NCBI GenBank assembly: GCA_030624445.1 | Contig: JAUXKD010000020.1 | Coordinates: 1-6,922, forward strand | Source: Candidatus Aenigmatarchaeota archaeon | GTDB lineage: Archaea > Aenigmatarchaeota > Aenigmatarchaeia > QMZP01 > JAFGSV01 | DNA: 6,922 nucleotides | Direction of reading: 5' to 3' | In this document: piece by piece, positions 1-5,677 of the stretch | Layout: every line of letters starts with the position of its first letter | Position numbering within the stretch: the stretch's first letter is position 1 | Program-made: the position numbers and the translations under genes | Notes under the pieces: model-generated | Databases searched by the model: none | Seen by the model: the letters and a program-made list of their open reading frames with translations, nothing else | What the model was told of the DNA's origin: nothing

Positions 1-647
1 ATGGGTACATAAGCCGTCCTGAAGTTTTCTCGAACCTCCCCTAGCAAAGGAGTCGAGTATTCCTTTTCACGTGCAACAAGTTCATTAAAGAGATTTTCGG
101 CTTCTTTGTCTCCGCACTCCATCCTCTCTTTCAGCTCTGCACCAAATTGCATAGGAGATTCTCTTCTCCCATAAACATAATAATCAATCTCTTTACAACT
201 CTTTTTAACATCCTCCAGTCTCCCATTTACATGCACGAGTCCGGGTACATCTCTTCTCAGTTTATCTGGCAACCCAGAGCTTTCAAGATAATAACGAGAA
301 AGACCTTTCAAATCTGGCCTTCTCTGAATCCCGTAAGAAGTGCAAATCGAACTGGCCAGCCCATATCTTTCATGGTCACCCAAAAGCCCATGTACATTGG
401 ACCAGATTGATACCAGATCCAATGGACCTAAAGTAAAATCACCAACTTCCTCAAATTCGTCCCCTAGAAACCCAAAACACTCGGCTATGGCCTTTTTATG
501 TTCATTCTGATCTTCCATATCGGAAAATTCATTATTGAGCCATGAAATTTCGGTTATGTTTTTTTCTATTATCAAGATCACGGGATGCTCGATTCCACCT
601 TCGGAAGCTCGTTTAATTTCTTTTTCTGTTAAAATTAGCTGTTCCAT
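1..647 (-). CDS. Unrecognised hypothetical protein, C-terminus cut by window edge
   Basis: An open frame runs from an ATG at 647 to the left edge without a stop (215 codons visible), so the C-terminus is missing. The start is secure: a same-frame TAG lies six codons upstream and no other start codon lies between. I do not recognise the family. The visible protein has no signal peptide or membrane segment. It begins MEQLILTEKEIKRA, has a hydrophobic strand HPVILIIEK (residues 21-29), an acidic stretch (40-72), a part with GPLDLVSIWSNVHGLL (74-89), and a charged, probably helical tail (167-210). Four cysteines (57, 102, 151, 178) are scattered and form no obvious metal site. There is no ribosome-binding site, but a TATA-like box is centred about 25 bases upstream. 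Codons are AT-rich (ATA, TTA, AAA, GAA, AGA), unlike hppA. Length and lack of stops support a real gene; function is unknown. Confidence 0.8.
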   Translation of the reverse strand, partial: MEQLILTEKEIKRASEGGIEHPVILIIEKNITEISWLNNEFSDMEDQNEHKKAIAECFGFLGDEFEEVGDFTLGPLDLVSIWSNVHGLLGDHERYGLASSICTSYGIQRRPDLKGLSRYYLESSGLPDKLRRDVPGLVHVNGRLEDVKKSCKEIDYYVYGRRESPMQFGAELKERMECGDKEAENLFNELVAREKEYSTPLLGEVRENFRTAYVP

Positions 648-666
648 GCCAAAAAGATAGAGCTAA

Positions 667-676
667 CTTTTAAATA
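667..676 (-). promoter_or_regulatory. Archaeal TATA-like box for the unrecognised gene
   Basis: On the minus strand this reads TATTTAAAAG. Its centre is about 24-25 bases upstream of the ATG at 647, the usual TATA-to-transcription-start distance in archaea. The transcript would therefore begin at or very near the start codon, which agrees with the lack of a GGTG-type ribosome-binding site. It lies in the 68-base gap after hppA and shares the core TTTAAAAG with the box before trkA. The call rests on position and composition only. Confidence 0.5.
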
Positions 677-715
677 GAGATTGTTTTGGTAAGATGCCTT
701 AAGCATTGATACGGT

Positions 716-2668
716 TCAGATCAAAAGAGGCACGAAAACGATGGATATGATGGACATGAGCTTGATCAGTATGTTGAGTGACGGTCCGCTGCAGTCTTTC
801 ATCGGGTCGCCCACCGTGTCGCCGACAACGGTAGATGCGTGGGTGTCTGAGCCCTTGCCGCCGAAATTCCCGGATTCCACGAATTTTTTCGAATTGTCCC
901 AGGCAGCGCCGGCGTTGGACATGAACAACGCGAGCAGGAAACCAGTCACTATTGCCCCGGCCAGCAGGCCTCCGAGCGCTTCGGTTCCGAGAAAAAAGCC
1001 GACAGCGAGAGGGGCAAGTATCGCCAGCAAGGCGGGCTTCACCATCTCCCTGAGCGCGGATTTTGTGCTGATTTCTATGCATCTCTTGTAGTCCGGGTCG
1101 GTCTTGCCTTTCAGTATGCCGGGTATCGAGTCGAACTGCCTTCTCACTTCCCTCACCATTTCCGTGGCGGCGCGGCCGACGGATTTCATCGTAAGGGAAG
1201 AGAAAAAGAAGGGAAGCATTCCCCCCAGGAAAAGTCCCGCGATGACCTGAGGGCTGGCTATGTTTATGCTGGTCAGGCCTACGGCCTTGTTGTACACCGA
1301 AAAGAGCACCAGTGATGTGAGGGCGGCGGATCCTATCGCGAAGCCCTTGTTTATCGCGGCGGTGGTGTTTCCAACGGCGTCAAGCTTCTCTGCATTTTCC
1401 CTGACCTTCTTCCCGGCCCCGGACATCTGCGCTATTCCCGCCGCATTGTCCGATATCGGGCCGTATGAATCGGTTGTCAGCACTATGCCTAGGGTGCTCA
1501 GCATGCCCACGGCCGCTATCGCAATCCCGTAAAGCCCCATGAAGTAAAATGATATGATAATCGTTGCCGCCACCGCCAGCACGGGAATGACGGTCGAAAG
1601 CATCCCCACGGAAAGTCCTGATATGATGTTGGTTGCCGCCCCTGTCTGGGAGTCCTCGGCCACTCTTTTTACCGGCCCCTTTCCACCCGATGTGTAATAC
1701 TCCGTGCTCAGTCCGATCACGACCCCTGCAACGAGTCCGGCAGTTATGCAGTAGAGTATCTCGATCTGCAGGTTCATTGAAACTATAATGAAATAAGACA
1801 CGATTACGACGATACCCGTTGCGATGAATATCCCCCTGTTGAGCAGGCTTCCGATGTCTCCCTTTCCAATGAGTACATAGAGTATGCCCACTATGGAGGC
1901 GGCCACCCCAACGGATGCCAGGAGAATGGGAAACTGGACAAGGGGTCCCATGCCGAACAGGACGAAGGCAACGGCCATGGCCGCTATTATTGATTCCACG
2001 TAGCTTTCGAACAGGTCCGCACCCATGCCGGCTATGTCGCCCACAGTGTCACCGACGTTGTCCGCTATCACAGCGGGGTTCCTGGGGTCGTCTTCCGGTA
2101 TTCTGCGTTCAACCTTCCCCACCATGTCAGCTCCGACGTCCGCGGCCTTTGTGTATATGCCGCCGCCCACCCTGGCGAACAGCGCAACGGAACTGGCCCC
2201 GAATCCGAAGCTGAAAAGCATGTTGGGGTCTCCCAGAATATAGAACAAAACGCTCACGCTCACTATGCCGATGCAGACGACGAGCAGGCCCATCACCGAG
2301 CCTGCGGAAAACGCAACGGATAGCCCCTTTTCAACACTTTCCTCACATGCGGCTGTGGTTTTGGCATTGCTCGATGTCGCGACCCTCATGCCGATGTTTC
2401 CCGCGATTATGGAGCACACCGCGCCCAAGACGAAGAGGACTGAAGAGACCGGTGATAACAACAGGTAAAGAATGACGCCGACAGCGATTATGAAAACGAC
2501 GAGTGCCTTGTACTGGGCATTGAGATACGCAAGTGCGCCTGCATGTATGGATTTGGAAATCTTTATCATCTTTTTGTTCCCGGAGGATCTCTTCCTTACC
2601 CTGTTGAAAAGAACTACCGCCGAAAGAACGGCGAAGAAGCAAACGGTAAGCGCTATTTCCAGATACAT
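716..2668 (-). CDS. hppA: Membrane-bound ion-pumping pyrophosphatase (V-type PPase)
   Basis: This is a complete 650-residue integral membrane protein that hydrolyses pyrophosphate and pumps H+ or Na+ out of the cell, with about 16 membrane segments. The diagnostic motifs are all present: DVGADMVGKVE (177-187), EDDPRNPAVIADNVGDTVGD (192-211), DLFESYVES (218-226), GNTTAAINKGFAIGSAA (433-449), and the C-terminal DNSKKFVE (591-598) and GDTVGDPMKDCSGPSLN (616-632). These carry the Asp and Lys residues that hold Mg-pyrophosphate. Length is normal for prokaryotic members. Ala437 is at the position where K+-independent enzymes have Lys, which points to a K+-dependent enzyme. Two Glu residues (221 and 225) lie in the ion-gate helix, so H+ versus Na+ cannot be decided by eye. 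The ATG has GGTG seven bases upstream and lies two bases after the trkA stop, implying co-transcription. The stop is TGA. Confidence 0.97.
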   Translation of the reverse strand: MYLEIALTVCFFAVLSAVVLFNRVRKRSSGNKKMIKISKSIHAGALAYLNAQYKALVVFIIAVGVILYLLLSPVSSVLFVLGAVCSIIAGNIGMRVATSSNAKTTAACEESVEKGLSVAFSAGSVMGLLVVCIGIVSVSVLFYILGDPNMLFSFGFGASSVALFARVGGGIYTKAADVGADMVGKVERRIPEDDPRNPAVIADNVGDTVGDIAGMGADLFESYVESIIAAMAVAFVLFGMGPLVQFPILLASVGVAASIVGILYVLIGKGDIGSLLNRGIFIATGIVVIVSYFIIVSMNLQIEILYCITAGLVAGVVIGLSTEYYTSGGKGPVKRVAEDSQTGAATNIISGLSVGMLSTVIPVLAVAATIIISFYFMGLYGIAIAAVGMLSTLGIVLTTDSYGPISDNAAGIAQMSGAGKKVRENAEKLDAVGNTTAAINKGFAIGSAALTSLVLFSVYNKAVGLTSINIASPQVIAGLFLGGMLPFFFSSLTMKSVGRAATEMVREVRRQFDSIPGILKGKTDPDYKRCIEISTKSALREMVKPALLAILAPLAVGFFLGTEALGGLLAGAIVTGFLLALFMSNAGAAWDNSKKFVESGNFGGKGSDTHASTVVGDTVGDPMKDCSGPSLNILIKLMSIISIVFVPLLI

Positions 2669-2670
2669 CC

Positions 2671-3315
2671 CTACACACCAAATAGTCTTTCCAGTTTCCT
2701 TTTACCCTTTGCGGGAATGCACACGGCTGTTAAATCCTTTTCACGTATTTCGGTTTTCTGCCGGGGCAGAATGAGCTTATCCTTCCTCTTTATGGAAACG
2801 ACGACGATCCCGTCTTTCAGCAGGGATTCCACGGTCCTGTTTATGATTTTGGATTCAGGTTTCACGTACAATTCCGCTATCTCGGCACCACCGCCAAAGA
2901 GGCCGAAAGCCTGCCTGCCGCCTTCCAGGGCCTTCTTGAATTCCATTATCGTGGACACAGTCGTGTTGACGAGGGACGGTATGCCGCTCTTCCTGAACAA
3001 TTCCTCATTGCCGGTTTCATTCACCCTCGAAACCACCTTTTTCACGTCCAGCGATTCCGCTGTTTCACAAACAATTAGATTGGTCTTGTCATCACCGGTG
3101 ACCGCAACAAGGGCGTCGCACTTTTCCATGTCGGCATCCTTCAGCACTTCCTTTTCCGTCGCATCGCCATGCAGGACTAGGGCGTCGAGCTGCTCTGCCA
3201 GTTCCTCGGCCCTTTTTTCGTCCTCTTCTATCAGAACAACGTCAATTTTTTCATCGGACAGCATTTCCGTCAGCCCCTTGCCTATCTTTCCTCCACCGAC
3301 AACTACAATCCTCAT
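2671..3315 (-). CDS. trkA: TrkA-family (RCK) potassium transport regulatory protein
   Basis: This is a 214-residue cytoplasmic protein of the KTN/RCK type, which binds NAD(H) or a related nucleotide and gates a K+ channel or transporter. The N-terminal TrkA-N Rossmann domain (about 1-118) has the loop GGGKIG (7-12), the acidic end of strand 2 (VVLIEED, 26-32) and the HGDAT turn (49-53). The TrkA-C domain covers about 138-202 (ELYVKPESKIINRTVESL onward). A short basic tail KGKRKLERL follows. Length matches a single TrkA-N plus TrkA-C unit. The ATG has no ribosome-binding site, so a short-leader transcript from the box at 3344-3353 is likely. Its stop (TAG) is two bases before hppA. No TrkH/Ktr membrane partner is in the window, so the target is not shown; a channel elsewhere, or a role beside the pyrophosphatase, are both possible. 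Confidence 0.93.
   Translation of the reverse strand: MRIVVVGGGKIGKGLTEMLSDEKIDVVLIEEDEKRAEELAEQLDALVLHGDATEKEVLKDADMEKCDALVAVTGDDKTNLIVCETAESLDVKKVVSRVNETGNEELFRKSGIPSLVNTTVSTIMEFKKALEGGRQAFGLFGGGAEIAELYVKPESKIINRTVESLLKDGIVVVSIKRKDKLILPRQKTEIREKDLTAVCIPAKGKRKLERLFGV
2676..2679 (-). promoter_or_regulatory. Ribosome-binding site for hppA
   Basis: GGTG on the minus strand lies seven bases before the hppA ATG, inside the last two codons of trkA (Gly-Val). It complements the archaeal 16S 3' end. It shows that hppA is translated from the trkA message and fixes its start. Confidence 0.55.
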
Positions 3316-3343
3316 AAAATATCATATACTATTAATCCTTGAC

Positions 3344-3353
3344 CTTTTAAAAG
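3344..3353 (-). promoter_or_regulatory. Archaeal TATA-like box for the trkA-hppA unit
   Basis: The palindrome CTTTTAAAAG is centred about 33 bases upstream of the trkA ATG, in the 62-base gap after the pilin-like gene. With the usual TATA spacing, transcription would start about 8 bases before the ATG. This fits the absence of a Shine-Dalgarno sequence directly before trkA. The gap otherwise holds a weak hairpin described among the rejected items. Confidence 0.45.
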
Positions 3354-3377
3354 CTTATAGCTGCCGGACCATCCAGC

Positions 3378-3842
3378 CTACCAGATCATGACTTGAACGG
3401 TTGCTATGTCGTTCGATGGGAGTAACCCGAATCTGGTCACTGTAGCTCTCGTTATTTTCTGAGGAGGCTGCCGGCCGCAATCCACGTACTTGGTGCCACT
3501 CCCATTCACAACTATACTCAATTGATAATATGTGCTGTAAGGCTCTTGCTCCACCAGGCTGAAGTTATTCAGCAGTTCGATGTAATTGTCCACGTCGTAG
3601 CACGTTTCATTGAAATCTCTCATTTTTCCCAGGCTGAGCAACGGCCATTCAGTTACAAACCCGTTCACCGGATCGTTCATCAAGACCTCTGACACCTGCA
3701 ACGCCTTGCTTTCCAGGAAATTTTTCAAAAACTCCGCGTTGTAAAGTCTCATGTTGGAGGACATGAAGTCGATGGTGTATATGATGATGCTGAAGAGTAT
3801 GATCGATGCCAATATGAATTCAAATACAAGTTGACCCTTCAT
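3378..3842 (-). CDS. Prepilin-like protein with class III signal peptide
   Basis: This is a 154-residue secreted, membrane-anchored subunit. The N-terminus MKGQLVFEF followed by a hydrophobic helix (about 9-28) matches the archaeal class III signal peptide: cleavage is expected between Gly3 and Gln4 by an EppA-like peptidase, leaving Glu at +5 as the family requires. The remaining domain is extracytoplasmic, with three N-X-S/T sequons (Asn78, Asn93, Asn113) and two cysteines (81, 122) that could pair. It ends in a strand ATVQVMIW. The ATG is chosen because GGTGA lies five bases upstream and the signal peptide starts there. It follows tadC2 by 19 bases and ends in TAG. As last gene of the pilus operon it may be the major or a minor pilin, or an accessory subunit; sequence alone does not tell which. 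Confidence 0.85.
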   Translation of the reverse strand: MKGQLVFEFILASIILFSIIIYTIDFMSSNMRLYNAEFLKNFLESKALQVSEVLMNDPVNGFVTEWPLLSLGKMRDFNETCYDVDNYIELLNNFSLVEQEPYSTYYQLSIVVNGSGTKYVDCGRQPPQKITRATVTRFGLLPSNDIATVQVMIW

Positions 3843-3847
3843 TCATT

Positions 3848-3852
3848 TCACC
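3848..3852 (-). promoter_or_regulatory. Ribosome-binding site for the prepilin-like gene
   Basis: GGTGA on the minus strand lies five bases before the ATG at 3842. An overlapping out-of-frame ATG at 3846 is too close to this site, so the site decides the start in favour of MKGQ. Confidence 0.6.
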
Positions 3853-3861
3853 ATCGGGCCC

Positions 3862-4821
3862 TTAACCCGGAAACAGGCCCAACTTGGCCAAAAATATGAA
3901 AACGAAAACGGCGATGGATACCATTATCAGAGAGTGTTTGGTACCGGCAATAACGGAATTCTCACCAAGCTGTCCGGCTATGAGACCCGATGATAACCCC
4001 TGTATAAGTAGGACATAGAAGAACAGCGATATGTAGTAGCATCCCAAGCTTTCACTGTCGACATCGAGCATCTGGCAGGTGAGTCTGAACAGGCCACAGG
4101 GAAAGATGATCAGGAGATCGGAACACGGGTTGGTGAAGGTCTGCATAATAAAGTCAGTTCCAAGTTCACTCTCTTCCTCGATATCTGGTCCACCCAGCAT
4201 GGGGACAAGGATGAATATTATCATGATCACTATGCCAAGGAAAAGGAAGAAGATACCATACGTTATCATGACGTGCTCACTGGTAACACTCTTTCTTTCC
4301 TCATCGGCCTCCCTTAGCATGTTCATATTCCTCGCTGCGGAATCCAGGGTCGCAACGACATTCCCTCCAGATTTGTAGGACTCCTTTATTATGTGCAGAA
4401 CCTCAAGAATGCTGGCTGAATCCTTGACCCTTTTTTCGAATATTTCAAGCACCCTGAGGAAAGATACACCCCATGACAGCTTGTTGGACATGGTCTTTAT
4501 TTCACTGCTGAGCTTCCCGTAGTTGGTCTTCGCTGACATGGTTATCGCCATTTCCAGGGTAATTCCAGATCTCTTGGAATCGGCGAGGTCCCTGATGAAA
4601 TTGGGGAACTGTCTTTCCAGGCTCTTCAGCCAGGCATACTTCGAATATCTGTATAGAAAAAAGGGAACGATCGCAATGAACATTGCAATTATTATGGAAT
4701 TCCCTATCACGGCAACATCCCCAACGAATATGATGGAGAGAGCTACCACTGCAGCACCTATCGCAATCGGTATGATGATTGTTTTTTCTCTGATCCCGAA
4801 TTCTAATTCTATCTTGATCAC
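3862..4821 (-). CDS. Second TadC/FlaJ-like pilus platform protein (T2SSF family)
   Basis: This is a 319-residue inner-membrane protein of the type II secretion F family, the platform on which the secretion ATPase acts. It has two membrane segments (about 14-33 and 38-57), a helical cytoplasmic T2SSF domain (about 60-182, with FPNFIRDLADSKRSGITLE and a later SGGNVVATLDSAARNM), then a third segment (185-208), an extracytoplasmic loop (209-262) and two final segments (262-282, 297-314). The loop holds four cysteines (233, 242, 249, 261), which is notable outside the cell. The GTG start is the only possible one: TAG lies two codons upstream and no other ATG/GTG/TTG occurs before the first membrane segment. 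It is in the same frame as tadC1 and separated from it by TAG and one codon. It probably pairs with that protein to form the platform. It ends in TAA. Confidence 0.9.
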   Translation of the reverse strand: MIKIELEFGIREKTIIIPIAIGAAVVALSIIFVGDVAVIGNSIIIAMFIAIVPFFLYRYSKYAWLKSLERQFPNFIRDLADSKRSGITLEMAITMSAKTNYGKLSSEIKTMSNKLSWGVSFLRVLEIFEKRVKDSASILEVLHIIKESYKSGGNVVATLDSAARNMNMLREADEERKSVTSEHVMITYGIFFLFLGIVIMIIFILVPMLGGPDIEEESELGTDFIMQTFTNPCSDLLIIFPCGLFRLTCQMLDVDSESLGCYYISLFFYVLLIQGLSSGLIAGQLGENSVIAGTKHSLIMVSIAVFVFIFLAKLGLFPG

Positions 4822-4823
4822 CT
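4816..4823 (-). promoter_or_regulatory. Strong Shine-Dalgarno sequence overlapping the tadC2 GTG start
   Basis: AGGTGATC on the minus strand is an eight-base match to the anti-Shine-Dalgarno sequence at the end of archaeal 16S rRNA. Unusually, the GTG start codon is inside it, and no other start follows at a normal distance. It begins one base after the codon boundary that follows the tadC1 TAG. It may hold ribosomes that finish tadC1 for re-initiation. Confidence 0.5.
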
Positions 4824-4824
4824 T

Positions 4825-5676
4825 CTATTTCAATGGAGACAGGCCTTTTAGTAAAATAACGAAGCCCATGGACGCAAGAGGAACGAAAATGAAGACCAGG
4901 AAGGTCTGCATCAGCAGCAAACCGCTTCCGCCCACGAGGGGTGACATCACGGATGAAAGGACGATGAAAAAAAGTGTCCCCACTATTATGAGCGTTATGT
5001 ATATCTCGGTGAAAAAGTTTATCTGATTCGAATAACCGTCCAGAATCCTTCTGTATTGCTGCATGCTCTCTTTTCCCTTATCGGACAGATATTCATAGAG
5101 GTTCCCTCCAGTAGTTATTACGGAAACCATTCCCCACAGAAGTTCCGACCACAACACGGACGGTGTTCTGTTGGCAGCCTTGGCCAAGGCCGATGTCATC
5201 TCTGTACCGAACATCTTTACGTCCCGGTATATCCTTGATGACTCCTTTCCAAGCACGCCCTCTCTCGTGCTTAGCATCTTGAATATTGAAATCGGATGCG
5301 TTCCAGAGCTTGCCGCGGCGGTCATCGAAGCAACTGCGAAGGGAAGGTCCCGATCTATGCTCGACTGTATACCTTTCGACGCCACGCTGGGGTACCAGTA
5401 GAATGCAAAAAAGGTAGCCCCTGTAGCGAAAAAGGAAATTATTATGCTCAGCGTGTATGAAAACATAGCGCTGAACGTTAAAATCGTAACGAAAAATGAG
5501 CCGAGAAGCATCGATGCGATGAAAGCGATCAGCGAGCAAAAAAGGGCAACTGAAAGATACTCTTCCAGGCTGTACTTTATCCCCGCACTCCTGATCTTGA
5601 CTTCAAGGGGGTCGAAGAAATTAAGATACTTATTGATTATTTTGCCAAACAATTTGACGGACCACTCTTTGAACAT
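4825..5676 (-). CDS. First TadC/FlaJ-like pilus platform protein (T2SSF family)
   Basis: This is a 283-residue integral membrane protein of the type II secretion F family. After a short amphipathic N-terminus (MFKEWSVKLFGKIINKYLNF) come hydrophobic segments at about 40-58 and 62-94, the second long enough for two passes. A cytoplasmic T2SSF domain follows (about 100-220, with DRDLPFAVASMTAAASSGTHP and later TTGGNLYEYL), then two segments (about 222-244 and 253-276). The frame is open nine codons further to a TTG at 5703, but the ATG at 5676 is preferred: it is a better codon, lies one base after the ATPase stop (TGACATG), and removes an N-terminus that only exists as overlap with the ATPase. 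A GAGGAG about 17 bases upstream is too far for a normal site, so coupling to ATPase translation is likely. It ends in TAG, same frame as tadC2. Confidence 0.9.
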   Translation of the reverse strand: MFKEWSVKLFGKIINKYLNFFDPLEVKIRSAGIKYSLEEYLSVALFCSLIAFIASMLLGSFFVTILTFSAMFSYTLSIIISFFATGATFFAFYWYPSVASKGIQSSIDRDLPFAVASMTAAASSGTHPISIFKMLSTREGVLGKESSRIYRDVKMFGTEMTSALAKAANRTPSVLWSELLWGMVSVITTGGNLYEYLSDKGKESMQQYRRILDGYSNQINFFTEIYITLIIVGTLFFIVLSSVMSPLVGGSGLLLMQTFLVFIFVPLASMGFVILLKGLSPLK

Positions 5677-5677
5677 G

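Noticed and set aside
147..410. Plus-strand frame of 87 codons at the left end
   Set aside because: It lies opposite the unrecognised minus-strand gene, which is much longer and has a promoter. No ribosome-binding site or family resemblance supports it.
694..706. Near-palindrome ATGCCTTAAGCAT after the hppA stop
   Set aside because: It gives only a four-base stem and no T run follows on the minus strand, so neither a terminator nor an operator is supported.
3363..3377. Hairpin just after the prepilin-like gene stop (stem of five with one G-U pair)
   Set aside because: The stem is short and the nearest T run (four bases) is about ten bases further on and lies in the trkA TATA-like box. Too weak to call a terminator.
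2543..3391. Long plus-strand open frame (282 codons) opposite hppA and trkA
   Set aside because: It is antisense to two genes with clear family motifs, its product is Ser/Pro/Phe-rich low-complexity text, and it crosses the trkA-hppA junction. It is a shadow frame.
4825..4827. TAG as a pyrrolysine codon
   Set aside because: TAG also ends the prepilin-like gene and trkA, where reading on gives no conserved extension. Ordinary termination is the simpler reading, although the tadC junction itself remains worth checking.
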